Shown here: positions 22,852 to 31,090 of the stretch, one piece after another
Numbering within the stretch: the stretch's first letter is position 1
Layout of the letters: each line of letters opens with the position of its first letter
NCBI RefSeq assembly: GCF_018131075.1
Contig: NZ_JAFCLS010000063.1
Span: forward strand, 1 to 39,269
Length of the DNA: 39,269 nucleotides
Direction of reading: 5' to 3'
From: Bradyrhizobium sp. JYMT SZCCT0428
GTDB taxonomy: Bacteria > Pseudomonadota > Alphaproteobacteria > Rhizobiales > Xanthobacteraceae
Position numbers and translations under genes: made by a program
Notes under the pieces: generated by a model
What the model saw: the letters and a program-made list of their open reading frames with translations, nothing else
Told to the model about the DNA's origin: nothing
Databases searched by the model: none

Positions 22852-23037
22852 TCAGCTCTGATGTGGTCCCCGCATCATCTTCATGGCGTCTTCGATATGG
22901 CGCCACTCACTGGCTTCCTCTTTCTCGCCTTTGCGCTCGCAGGCGACCGCGTTCTGCGCCGCCTGGGCAATCGCCGCCGGGCCATGCTTCTCGAGCATCT
23001 GCCGCGCGATGGTGTGGATTTGCATCTCGGATGTCAT
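22852..23037 (-). CDS. Small hypothetical protein
   Basis: A 61-residue helical protein starting MTSEMQIHTIARQMLEKHGP, then AAIAQAAQNAVACERKGEKE and EASEWRHIEDAMKMMRG. The composition (helices with Ala, Glu and Arg, one Cys) is typical of short cytosolic rhizobial proteins of unknown role. AGGGAGCG ahead of ATG 23037 supports this start over the longer upstream frame. Confidence 0.75.
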   Translation of the reverse strand: MTSEMQIHTIARQMLEKHGPAAIAQAAQNAVACERKGEKEEASEWRHIEDAMKMMRGPHQS

Positions 23038-23159
23038 GTCGCGCTCCCTGAGGTTGGCGCCGCAGGAACCGGTTCCCCCCTGCAGGGCTGCGGCCTGTTG
23101 TGAGAACCGCCGAACCGGCCCGCTCGTTCCACGCCGGGCACCCCTCATCCGGGTTCCCC

Positions 23160-23948
23160 TCACATTTCCCCGAGCTCCGGCGGCTCAAACCAGTTGGTCA
23201 GCGACAAGCCGCCATCGATTGTGATCGCCGAGCCCGTGACATAGGCCGACACCCGGTTCGAGAGCACCGCCAGCGCCAGCGGCGCGAGGTCGCCGGCTTC
23301 CCCGAGACGGCCGAGCGGAATGTGTTTTGCCAGCGACGGATCGGCAACAAAACCGCCGGCGGCAATCGCGCCGGGCACCAGCGCGTTGACGCGGATGCCG
23401 TAGCGGCCGAACGTTTTTGCGAGCTCCTTCACCAGCATCGCCATCCCGGCCTTGGCGGTCGAATAATGCGGCAGATTGCGCGGCGTGCCTGAATGCAGCG
23501 AGGTCAGCAGCAGGAACGAGCCGGGCTGTTTCGCCGCGATCAGCCCCCGCGCCAGTTCGCGCGAAAGGTGAAAGCCGGCCTCGAGATTGACCGCATGCAT
23601 CTGCGCCCAGGTCTCAGTGCTGACGGCCATCGCATGATCGGCCTCCCGCCGCGGCGGCGAGGCGCTATGCACGAAATGGGTCACCCGCCCGACGGCGGAT
23701 TGCGCATCCTTCAACAGCGCTTCTCGCGCCGCGGCGCTGGCGAGATCGCCGACCCACGGCACGGCCAATTCGGGCCGCGGCGAAGCCTTGATGGCGGCCG
23801 CAACGCGCTCCTCGCTGATATCGGCGAATACGGTCCGGACGCCCTCGCCGACCAGCGCCTGCGCGATGGCCCGGCCAATGCCATTGCCGGCGCCCGTCAC
23901 CAGCGCCGCCTCGCGTGCGGGGTCGAATGGATTGCCGAGCAGGCTCAT
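23160..23948 (-). CDS. SDR family oxidoreductase
   Basis: A 262-residue short-chain dehydrogenase/reductase. Cofactor motif ALVTGAGNGIGRAIAQAL (TGxxxGIG), catalytic Ser in SFLLLTSLHSGTPRN, and Tyr/Lys in HYSTAKAGMAMLVKELA. The C-terminal segment YVTGSAITIDGGLSLTNW is typical of the classical subgroup. GGGAGAA ahead of ATG 23948 fits the family start. It is divergent from an acyl-CoA synthetase gene across about 200 bases, so the two may share control and a pathway (oxidation of an acyl or hydroxy-acyl intermediate), which is inference. The substrate is not readable. Confidence 0.92.
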   Translation of the reverse strand: MSLLGNPFDPAREAALVTGAGNGIGRAIAQALVGEGVRTVFADISEERVAAAIKASPRPELAVPWVGDLASAAAREALLKDAQSAVGRVTHFVHSASPPRREADHAMAVSTETWAQMHAVNLEAGFHLSRELARGLIAAKQPGSFLLLTSLHSGTPRNLPHYSTAKAGMAMLVKELAKTFGRYGIRVNALVPGAIAAGGFVADPSLAKHIPLGRLGEAGDLAPLALAVLSNRVSAYVTGSAITIDGGLSLTNWFEPPELGEM

Positions 23949-24151
23949 GGCGTTCTCCCAGACGGTATGGCGATCAAGCATAAGTCGGCACACCGTTCTG
24001 CGCCAATACGCCCAGCACAACGAACCGCATCGACCGGCAAGACCAACAATTTCTTTCGGAACCCGGCTGCAAAACACAAGCGGCTGGTGCCATAGTCCGG
24101 CCAATTGCCACAAATCGGCATCGTACCGGCAAAGACCCCATGGGAGAGACA

Positions 24152-25756
24152 ATGGCCTTGAAGGAATCTCACGTCGCGGGTGTTTCCACCACCGTCCGCG
24201 ACGTCACGCTGGGCCAGTTGCTGGAGCAGGCCGCGCGGTCGGCGCCGGACCGGCTCGCGCTGATTGCGGGTGTCCCCGACCCCGCGGCACGCCGCCAGTG
24301 GACGTATTCGGAACTTCACGCCGAGGCGCAGCGCACGGCGCGCGCCCTCCTCCGCCGCTTCAAGCCGGGCGAGCGGGTCGCCGTCTGGGCGTATAATTTG
24401 CCGGAATGGGTGATGATGGAGTTCGGCGCCGCGATGGCCGGGATGGTGCTGGTCACCGTCAATCCGGGTTTTCGGGCCAACGAGGTCGAATATGTACTGA
24501 AGCAGTCCCGCGCGGCCGGCGTCTTCGTGGTGCCGGCGTTCCGCGGCAATCCGATGCTGGAAACGGTGCGGGAGGTCTCAGCCCGCTGCCCGGAGTTGCG
24601 CGAGATCATCTCGTTCGACGACTGGGATACCTTCATCGCCGCCGGCGACGACCACGGTATCGCGCTGCCGGACGTCAAGCCGACCGATCCGGTCATGATC
24701 CAGTACACGTCAGGCACCACCGGATTCCCAAAGGGCGCGCTGCTGCATCACCGCGGGCTTGCCAATAACGGCGCCGATACCGCCGTGCAGATGGGGGTCG
24801 AGCCCGGCGACGTCTTCATCACCACGATGCCGCTGTTCCACACCGGCGGATGCGTCTGCTGCGTGCTCGGCGCGGTGTCGCGCGCGGCTACCCAGGTGCT
24901 GATTGAAGCGTTCGAGCCGGGCCTCGTGCTGGAAATGTTTGCGACCTATCGCGGCAACGCCATGGTCGGCGTTCCCACCATGCTGGTGGCGATGCTGGAA
25001 CATCCCTCCTTCGCCACGACAGACCTGTCGTCGGTCAAGGCGATCTGCTCGGGCGGTTCGACCGTGCCGGCCGCACTGGTGACGCGGTTCGAAAAAGAGC
25101 TCGGCGCGCCCTTCACCATCGTGTTCGGCCAGACCGAATGTTCGCCGGTGGCGGCGATGACAAAGACCACTGACACCATCGAGGACAAGGCCGGCACCAT
25201 CGGCCTGCCGCTGCCGAATATGGAGAACAAGATCGTCAATCCCGACACCGGCCAGACCGTTCCGATCGGCGAGATCGGCGAGTTCTGCACGCGCGGCTAC
25301 CACGTCATGCTCGGCTATTTCGAAATGCCGGACGCCACGGCCGCTTCCATCGACGCCGATGGCTGGCTGCATACCGGCGACCTCTGCGCGATGGACGCCC
25401 GCGGCTACTGCACCGTCGAGGGCCGGCTCAAGGACATGATCATCCGCGGCGGCGAGAATATCTATCCGCGCGAACTCGAGGAACTGCTGTTCCGCCATCC
25501 CAAGATCAGCGAGATCGCCGTGGTCGGACTGCCGCACGAAAAATGGGGCGAAGAAGTCGCCGCCTTCATCCGCCCGGCGCAAGGCGCCGTGATCGACAAG
25601 GAGGAACTGTCAGCCTACATGCGGGCCTCGCTGGCCCCGCACAAGACGCCAAAACACTGGTTCGTGGTCGAGGCGTTTCCGCTGACGGGCTCCGGCAAGA
25701 TCCAGAAGTTCAAGTTGCGCGAGATCTGGGCAAAGGGCGAACTGACGGCGCTTTGA
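24152..25756 (+). CDS. AMP-binding acyl-CoA synthetase
   Basis: A 534-residue adenylate-forming enzyme (ANL superfamily) that would activate a carboxylic acid to its acyl-AMP and then acyl-CoA. Motifs: the P-loop-like VMIQYTSGTTGFPKGALLHH, FGQTECSPVAAMTKT (A5 region), GWLHTGDLCAMDARGYCTVE, LKDMIIRGGENIYPRELEEL, and the catalytic Lys in LTGSGKIQKFKLRE. The wording is closest to medium/long-chain fatty acyl-CoA ligases (FadD-like). GGGAGAG precedes ATG 24152; ATG 24140 is also in frame. It is divergent from an SDR, suggesting a lipid or carboxylate catabolic module. The exact substrate is unknown. Confidence 0.92.
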   Translation: MALKESHVAGVSTTVRDVTLGQLLEQAARSAPDRLALIAGVPDPAARRQWTYSELHAEAQRTARALLRRFKPGERVAVWAYNLPEWVMMEFGAAMAGMVLVTVNPGFRANEVEYVLKQSRAAGVFVVPAFRGNPMLETVREVSARCPELREIISFDDWDTFIAAGDDHGIALPDVKPTDPVMIQYTSGTTGFPKGALLHHRGLANNGADTAVQMGVEPGDVFITTMPLFHTGGCVCCVLGAVSRAATQVLIEAFEPGLVLEMFATYRGNAMVGVPTMLVAMLEHPSFATTDLSSVKAICSGGSTVPAALVTRFEKELGAPFTIVFGQTECSPVAAMTKTTDTIEDKAGTIGLPLPNMENKIVNPDTGQTVPIGEIGEFCTRGYHVMLGYFEMPDATAASIDADGWLHTGDLCAMDARGYCTVEGRLKDMIIRGGENIYPRELEELLFRHPKISEIAVVGLPHEKWGEEVAAFIRPAQGAVIDKEELSAYMRASLAPHKTPKHWFVVEAFPLTGSGKIQKFKLREIWAKGELTAL

Positions 25757-25865
25757 TGCGTCAGACGCTTTTCGAAGGTTGTGCCGGGCTGCCGTCGGCG
25801 CTAGCCTCGCCAAAACCGGAAGCCAAAAACCGTAAAAGCCTAAGGAAAAGTGTCAGGGAGAGGTC

Positions 25866-26249
25866 ATGATGCGCGGTGCTGCGTTGCTTGTTGGTTTTGT
25901 TCTCGTTGCGACGGCGGCGCATGCCGGCCCTCGTTCGGAATATGTGACGATGATGCTGCAGGCGTTCGCGGCCAAGGTGGAATGTCCCGGCACGGATGTC
26001 GTCTATCAGGATCTGGTGCAGAAAGCCCAGGAGATGCAGCAGCCGGATGGCACCACCGAGCAAGTCCGAAAGGCCATTGCGTACGTGCATACCGGCGGAA
26101 AAATGGGTGAGCGCCCGGATGACCTGCTCTTGCAGGAGGTCGCCATCGCGACGAGGACGACCGACCTCGACCAGAGGCGCGTCGGCATGACGACCTGGTG
26201 CGAGACCCAGAAGGGCAGGCTTGCAGGCTTCATCCGCGCCAAGAACTAG
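25866..26249 (+). CDS. Small exported hypothetical protein
   Basis: A 127-residue protein with a Sec signal peptide (MMRGAALLVGFVLVATAAHA, cleavage before GPRSE). The mature part is helical (EYVTMMLQAFAAKVECPGTD, VYQDLVQKAQEM) and has two Cys (VECPG and TTWCETQKG) likely to form a disulfide in the periplasm. AGGGAGAGG precedes the ATG. It follows the acyl-CoA synthetase by about 110 bases without a visible terminator. Family unknown. Confidence 0.78.
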   Translation: MMRGAALLVGFVLVATAAHAGPRSEYVTMMLQAFAAKVECPGTDVVYQDLVQKAQEMQQPDGTTEQVRKAIAYVHTGGKMGERPDDLLLQEVAIATRTTDLDQRRVGMTTWCETQKGRLAGFIRAKN

Positions 26250-26357
26250 CAACCGTTTCGCAAGGACGGTGGCGCGGCCTTATTCACCGGGCTGGCTGGG
26301 CATCACGCTTGTCCGTAGCCATCGCTTGCGCGGATCCGTCGGCGCGTATCCCTTCTC

Positions 26358-26393
26358 CTTGTAGACGTCTTTCAACTTGTAGACGTCTTTCAA
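26358..26393. repeat. 18-bp tandem duplication
   Basis: Two exact, adjacent copies of CTTGTAGACGTCTTTCAA (26358-26375 and 26376-26393) in the intergenic region about 50 bases upstream of the gene at 26444. The unit contains the palindrome AGACGTCT. Confidence 0.9.
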
Positions 26394-26443
26394 CCGGCAC
26401 CAAAACGGCCTAACCTCCCTGCTCACCGTCTGCGGGAGCCGAC

Positions 26444-26875
26444 ATGCAAACCCGCGTCAGAAAGACCGCGCACGTCCTGGAGCGCCTTGGCCTGGCGATG
26501 GCCGGCGCGGCAAGCGGATTGTTTGTGGCTGCACTCGTCGGCACCAGCATCGCGCAGTTCACGTCACAGGCTTTCCTGCTTTTGATGATGCTCGGCGGCG
26601 CGGTCGGATTCTATCTCGGCATCGACACCCCGCAACGTCCCTTCTACACCGATGGCAAGTCGTCGGACGGGCATTGGGATGGCAAGATCGACGCGCCGGA
26701 ATTGCTCAGCGCGGTCGGCACGTTCCTCGCCGCAGGCGCCGCCTTTGCCTCCGTCTGCGTGATCGTGCTCCGTCACGATCCGTACCTCGCCTGGACCTGG
26801 ATGATCATGGTCGGCTGGGTCGTGGGAATCACCATGCAGACCGTTGCCGGCGCGATTGCACGTCGCCGGCAGTGA
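26444..26875 (+). CDS. Small integral membrane protein
   Basis: A 143-residue protein with four likely transmembrane helices (LGLAMAGAASGLFVAALVGT, AFLLLMMLGGAVGFYLGID, AVGTFLAAGAAFASVCVIVL, WTWMIMVGWVVGITMQTVAG). The hydrophilic loop between helices two and three (TPQRPFYTDGKSSDGHWDGK) is probably exposed. There is no strong ribosome-binding site (CGGGAGCCGAC before the ATG is acceptable). It ends 12 bases before the convergent csoR gene. Family unknown; no transport motif is evident. Confidence 0.75.
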   Translation: MQTRVRKTAHVLERLGLAMAGAASGLFVAALVGTSIAQFTSQAFLLLMMLGGAVGFYLGIDTPQRPFYTDGKSSDGHWDGKIDAPELLSAVGTFLAAGAAFASVCVIVLRHDPYLAWTWMIMVGWVVGITMQTVAGAIARRRQ

Positions 26876-26887
26876 CGCGATTGCATC

Positions 26888-27163
26888 CTATCGGTCAGAC
26901 CGGCCGATGACCGCCATCAACTCCGATATCTTCTGGCGCTGATCTGATTTGTCACCACTCGCAATCGCGTGCTCGACGCAATGCGAGACGTGATCCTTCA
27001 ACACTTCTTCTTCGACACGCCGGAGCGCGGCGCGCACCGCCGATATCTGCGTCACGATATCGATGCAGTAGCGGTCCTCGTCCACCATCCTGGAGAGGCC
27101 GCGGACTTGGCCCTCGATGCGGCTCAGACGTTTTTGACAGGATGCCTTGATGTCTTTTCTCAT
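26888..27163 (-). CDS. csoR: Copper-sensing CsoR family repressor
   Basis: A 91-residue all-helical metal-sensing repressor of the CsoR/RcnR family. The Cu(I) ligand triad is visible as C33, H58 and C62 (YCIDIV and DHVSHC), with the spacing C-x24-H-x3-C of CsoR. The N-terminal basic helix RLSRIEGQVRGLSRMVDEDR is the DNA-contacting region conserved across the family. RcnR-type Ni/Co sensors would show a His at the third position, so copper is favoured. It is divergent from the copper ATPase gene, with a palindromic operator in the 50-base gap. When Cu(I) binds, the repressor is expected to leave the operator and both genes are expressed. Confidence 0.93.
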   Translation of the reverse strand: MRKDIKASCQKRLSRIEGQVRGLSRMVDEDRYCIDIVTQISAVRAALRRVEEEVLKDHVSHCVEHAIASGDKSDQRQKISELMAVIGRSDR

Positions 27164-27172
27164 GCGGCTTAT

Positions 27173-27189
27173 ATACCCCTACAGGGTAT
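27173..27189. promoter_or_regulatory. CsoR-type operator
   Basis: ATACCC-CTACA-GGGTAT, a perfect 6-bp dyad with a 5-base centre, in the gap between divergent csoR and copA. It matches the general CsoR pattern of TACCC...GGGTA palindromes. It sits ten bases upstream of the csoR ATG and 25 upstream of the copA ATG, where binding would block both promoters. Confidence 0.85.
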
Positions 27190-27213
27190 GGGTTGCAAGG
27201 GACTGCATTCGCG

Positions 27214-29658
27214 ATGAGCCACCACGACAAGAACCCGGCAAGCAAGACCCCGGACACGAAGGCCAATCCGGACGGCGCAACTTCCAACCCGTGTTGCAGT
27301 GGCCACGATCATCACGCCCACACCGACCACGGGCACCACAGCCATCATGATCACCACGCCGCTGCCAAGGTGCTCGACCCCGTCTGCGGAATGACGGTCG
27401 ATCCCGCGACCAGCAAGCATCGCTTCGACCACCAGGAGAAGACCTTTCACTTTTGCTCGGCGGGCTGCAAAACCAAATTCGCCGCCGATCCAAGGAAGTA
27501 TCTCGAGAAATCATCGGCGAAGCCCGTCCCCCAAGGCGCCGACGACGGCACGATCTACACCTGCCCGATGCATCCCGAGATCCGTAAAGTCGGGCCCGGA
27601 AGTTGCCCGATCTGCGGCATGGCGCTGGAGCCGGAGGTTGCAAGCCTCGATACGCCGCCGAACCCCGAACTCGCCGACATGACGCGGCGGTTCTGGATCG
27701 GCCTCGTGCTATCCGTTCCGCCGGTGCTGCTGGAGATGGGTGGGCATCTGGTCGGCGGTCACGGCCTCGTCGACCCGGCGCTGTCAAACTGGATCCAACT
27801 CGCGTTCGCGACGCCTGTCGTCATTTGGGCCGGCTGGCCCTTCTTCGTGCGCGGCTGGCAATCGCTGCTGACGCGTAATCTCAACATGTTCACGCTGATC
27901 GCTGTTGGCACCGGGGTCGCGTATCTCTACAGCCTGGTCGGCACCATCGCCCCGCAAATTTTCCCGGCCGCCTTCCGCGGCCATGGCGGCGCGGTCGCGG
28001 TCTATTTCGAGTCCGCCGCCGTCATCACCGTGCTCGTTCTGCTCGGCCAGGTGCTGGAGCTGCGCGCCCGCGAAGCGACGTCGGGCGCCATCAAGGCCCT
28101 GCTCCAGCTGGCGCCGAAGACCGCGCGCCGCATCAGCGAAGACGGCGCCGACCATGAAGTCGAAATCGACAGCCTTGCGGTTGGCGACACCTTGCGCGTC
28201 CGCCCCGGCGAGAAAGTGCCGGTCGACGGCGTCATTCTCGAAGGCCGCTGCTCGCTCGATGAGTCGCTGGTAACAGGCGAATCCATGCCGGTCACCAAGG
28301 AGGCCGGGGCCAAGGTGATCGCCGGCACGCTGAACCAATCGGGCGGGTTCGTGATGCGCGCGGAGAAAGTCGGCCGCGACACGCTGCTGTCCCAGATCGT
28401 CAAGATGGTGGCGGATGCGCAGCGCTCGCGCGCACCGATCCAGCGGCTCGCCGATCAGGTTGCGGGCTGGTTTGTGCCCGCGGTCATTGCCGTGGCGCTG
28501 ATCGCCTTCGGCGTCTGGTCATACTTCGGGCCGGAGCCGCGCATGGCGTTCGGTCTCGTCGCCGCCGTGAGCGTGCTCATCATCGCCTGCCCCTGCGCGC
28601 TCGGCCTTGCGACGCCGATGTCGATCATGGTCGGCGTCGGGCGCGGCGCGCAGGCCGGCGTGCTGATCAAGAACGCCGAAGCCCTGGAGCGCATGGAAAA
28701 GGTCGACACGCTGGTGGTCGACAAGACGGGCACACTGACCGAAGGCAAGCCGAAGGTTACAGCCATCGTGGCGACCTCGGGATTCGACGAGAACGAAATC
28801 CTGCGGCTCGCCGCCAGCGTCGAACTTGCGAGCGAGCATCCGCTCGCCGACGCCATCGTGCGATCCGCCAAAGAGCGTCAATTGGAACTCGGCAAGGTCG
28901 AAGCGTTCGACTCGCCGACGGGCAAAGGTGCGACCGGCAAGGTCGACGGCAAATCGGTTCTGCTCGGCAATTCGAAGTTCCTCGGTTCGCTTGGCGTCGA
29001 TACCCATCCGCTGGATTCCGATGCCGAGCGCATGCGCGCCGACGGCGCCACGGTCATCAATATCGCCGTCGACGGCAGGCTTGCCGGCCTGTTTGCCATC
29101 GCCGATCCCGTCAAAGCTTCAACTCCCGCAGCGTTGAAGGCGCTGGCGGACGAAGGCATCAAGGTCATCATGCTGACCGGCGACAACAGGACCACGGCGC
29201 AAGCGGTCGCACGGCAACTCGGCATATCGGACGTCGAGGCCGAAGTGCTTCCGGATCAGAAGAGCGCCGTAGTGGCGAAGCTGCAGAAGGCGGGGCGGAT
29301 CGTCGCCATGGCCGGCGATGGCGTCAACGACGCTCCGGCGCTGGCGGCCGCCGAAGTCGGTATCGCCATGGGAACCGGCACCGATGTAGCGATGGAAAGC
29401 GCCGGGATCACGCTCTTGAAGGGCGATCTCGGCGGCATCGTCCGCGCACGAAAACTGTCGCAGGCCACCATGCGCAACATCAGGCAGAACCTGTTTTTCG
29501 CCTTCATCTACAACGCCGCCGGCATCCCGATCGCCGCGGGTATCCTCTATCCCGGTTTCGGCATCCTGCTGTCGCCGATCATTGCCGCCGCGGCCATGGC
29601 GCTGTCGTCGGTCAGCGTCGTCGGCAACGCCCTGCGGTTGCGCGTCACGCGGCTGTGA
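27214..29658 (+). CDS. copA: Copper-translocating P1B-type ATPase
   Basis: An 814-residue Cu(I)/Ag(I) efflux pump of the inner membrane. In order: a His-rich N terminus (HDHHAHTDHGHHSHHDHH), a YHS domain (LDPVCGMTVDP, then FHFCSAGCKTKF), a heavy-metal-binding segment (YTCPMHPEIRKVGPGSCPIC), transmembrane helices, the A-domain TGES in SLVTGESMPVTKEAG, the CPC motif in IIACPCALGLATPMS, the phosphorylation site VVDKTGTLTEGKP, the HP motif ASEHPLADAIV, TGDNRTTAQAVA, and GDGVNDAPALAAAEVG. There is no classic ferredoxin-like HMA domain; the YHS plus CPMHP arrangement replaces it, as in many proteobacterial CopA/ActP proteins. ATG 27214 is used; TTG 27193 is in frame. Regulated by CsoR through the shared operator. 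Confidence 0.96.
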   Translation: MSHHDKNPASKTPDTKANPDGATSNPCCSGHDHHAHTDHGHHSHHDHHAAAKVLDPVCGMTVDPATSKHRFDHQEKTFHFCSAGCKTKFAADPRKYLEKSSAKPVPQGADDGTIYTCPMHPEIRKVGPGSCPICGMALEPEVASLDTPPNPELADMTRRFWIGLVLSVPPVLLEMGGHLVGGHGLVDPALSNWIQLAFATPVVIWAGWPFFVRGWQSLLTRNLNMFTLIAVGTGVAYLYSLVGTIAPQIFPAAFRGHGGAVAVYFESAAVITVLVLLGQVLELRAREATSGAIKALLQLAPKTARRISEDGADHEVEIDSLAVGDTLRVRPGEKVPVDGVILEGRCSLDESLVTGESMPVTKEAGAKVIAGTLNQSGGFVMRAEKVGRDTLLSQIVKMVADAQRSRAPIQRLADQVAGWFVPAVIAVALIAFGVWSYFGPEPRMAFGLVAAVSVLIIACPCALGLATPMSIMVGVGRGAQAGVLIKNAEALERMEKVDTLVVDKTGTLTEGKPKVTAIVATSGFDENEILRLAASVELASEHPLADAIVRSAKERQLELGKVEAFDSPTGKGATGKVDGKSVLLGNSKFLGSLGVDTHPLDSDAERMRADGATVINIAVDGRLAGLFAIADPVKASTPAALKALADEGIKVIMLTGDNRTTAQAVARQLGISDVEAEVLPDQKSAVVAKLQKAGRIVAMAGDGVNDAPALAAAEVGIAMGTGTDVAMESAGITLLKGDLGGIVRARKLSQATMRNIRQNLFFAFIYNAAGIPIAAGILYPGFGILLSPIIAAAAMALSSVSVVGNALRLRVTRL

Positions 29659-29776
29659 ACGAGCGTGCACGATTTGGAGATCGTTAATCAAACCGGCGCG
29701 CACGCAGCCTCCTGTTCAAAAAAAATCCACAATGTCCGCTACGAAAGGAACTCTGTTTTCAAAAAGGAGAATTTCC

Positions 29777-30016
29777 ATGCGGTTAGGACACGCGATCTTT
29801 GTGGCGACGACAGCCGCCCTGCTCGCGGCGGCAGTACCCGGGCTTGCCAAAAACGCCGAGACGCCGAAGACCAGCGAGCAGCCGGCGTCATCGTCCTGCC
29901 ATTCCTACCAGCAGACGTCAGATGGATCATGGACCGAACTGCCCTGCCAGGAACTCGGCGCGCCCGCGCCGTCGCGCAAATCCTCGCCGCGAAAGACGGA
30001 CGAAGAGGACCGTTGA
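29777..30016 (+). CDS. Small exported hypothetical protein after copA
   Basis: A 79-residue protein with a signal peptide (MRLGHAIFVATTAALLAAAV, cleavage near LAK). The mature peptide of about 55 residues has two Cys (SSSCHSYQ and LPCQELG) and a charged disordered tail ending RKTDEEDR. AAGGAGA precedes ATG 29777. It lies 118 bases after copA on the same strand and could be a copper-induced periplasmic peptide, but no Met-rich or His-rich copper motif is present. The last nine codons and the stop lie in a repeat also found near 38741, so its C terminus may be repeat-derived. Confidence 0.7.
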   Translation: MRLGHAIFVATTAALLAAAVPGLAKNAETPKTSEQPASSSCHSYQQTSDGSWTELPCQELGAPAPSRKSSPRKTDEEDR

Positions 30017-30128
30017 AGGGTGAAGTGTTGACCCATCCGTGGATTGCAACGGTCACGCTGCACCGGTGATCCCGGGGGTACATGCGGAATCGATAGGACA
30101 GGCCGCGACAAATCGCGGCGGGCAAATC
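29989..30128. repeat. Dispersed repeat, copy A
   Basis: About 140 bases matching 38741-38886 on the same strand with scattered mismatches. Shared words include TTGACCCATCCGT, GATTGCAACGGTCACGC, TGATCCCGGGG, ACATGCGGA, TCGATAGG and ACAGGCCGCGACAAAT. It begins inside the 3' end of the gene at 29777. The remainder up to 30356 shows no gene. Confidence 0.8.
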
Positions 30129-30356
30129 GCCCTGCGCCGGCGGCGCGATGTACGCCCTCCTGTGCCTTCGGCTGCGGTCCCGGTCGCCCCCGGTGTCGCC
30201 CATCTCCCGGCTTGTTCGGTGCCGGTGCGGGTTGCCATTGCCGCCGCTAGGCGGCTGATCCACCGATCCTGCAAGGCGCGAGCCTGCCATGAATGGGAAA
30301 CTGGTCTGGCCACCAGCTTTTGTTGTACCGTGGTTGGACCAACTTTAGGGGGTCTC

Positions 30357-30869
30357 ATGAACAGGCATTGCGTATTTGGCCTTTGTGCAATCGCGTTGTT
30401 CACAATTCCTGCTTTCCCAGGCAGCAGCGTGGCGCAAGGAAAGTCACTCAAGGATCAACTCGTCGGCACGTGGATTTACGTGTCCAGCACAGGTAAGCGC
30501 GAGGATGGCAGCGCCGTGCCGCGGCCAAGCGCCCAGGGCGCGGTGACCTACACGGCAGACGGCCACTTCCACTTCATTACCGTGCGCACCGAGGTGCCGA
30601 AGTACGCGTCGGGCGATCCAGCACGACCGTCCCCCGAAGAAGCCATGGCCGTTGCGTCGGGCGTGGTCGCCTACACCGGGACTTACACGCTGGACGAAAG
30701 CACGAAGACGGCTCACCTCAACATCGAGACGAGTTCGGTTCCGAATTTCGTCGGAGCGCCCAATCAGCGCCGGATCGTCACGTCGATTACCGACGAGGAA
30801 CTGAAGCTCACGAACCCGCGCACACCCGCAGGTGTGACACTGGAGTTGGTGTTCAAACGGGCGAAGTGA
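30357..30869 (+). CDS. Lipocalin-like domain protein, exported
   Basis: A 170-residue protein with a signal peptide (MNRHCVFGLCAIALFTIPAF...SSVAQ). The mature domain begins KSLKDQLVGTWIYVSSTGKR and includes QGAVTYTADGHFHFITVRTE and VVAYTGTYTLDESTKTAHLN, with the G-T-W start and repeated beta-strands of the lipocalin-like (Lipocalin_5, PF13924-type) family. Members are small beta-barrels of mostly unknown ligand. TAGGGGG precedes the ATG at 30357. It stands alone after the repeat region. Confidence 0.85.
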   Translation: MNRHCVFGLCAIALFTIPAFPGSSVAQGKSLKDQLVGTWIYVSSTGKREDGSAVPRPSAQGAVTYTADGHFHFITVRTEVPKYASGDPARPSPEEAMAVASGVVAYTGTYTLDESTKTAHLNIETSSVPNFVGAPNQRRIVTSITDEELKLTNPRTPAGVTLELVFKRAK

Positions 30870-30996
30870 CCAGCCTGCCATGCCATCGTCCGCGTCGAGA
30901 TGACGTGATGCCGTCCGCAATCGGTCGCCGTCCGCGCCGTGATGCCGGCGTTGTCGTCGCCGGTCGTGATGACGCGATGCGCGCGAGCGCTGGCCA

Positions 30997-31012
30997 TGTG
31001 ATCCCCGTCACA
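30997..31012. promoter_or_regulatory. CRP-consensus palindrome upstream of GG peptide 4
   Basis: TGTGA-TCCCCG-TCACA, a perfect CRP-type dyad with N6 spacer, ending 78 bases before the ATG at 31091. It is the best-matching site of the set. The rest of 30870-31090 holds no gene. Confidence 0.65.
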
Positions 31013-31090
31013 TCGCGACGAAAGCGGTGTCGCTAAATGTGGCCGCACCAGCCGGGATGATCGCGCTGGTTAAATCAAAGGGGAACTGTG

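Noticed and set aside
24710..25582. 290-codon minus-strand frame rich in His, Arg and Gly
   Set aside because: Antisense shadow of the acyl-CoA synthetase; no ribosome-binding site and no domain.
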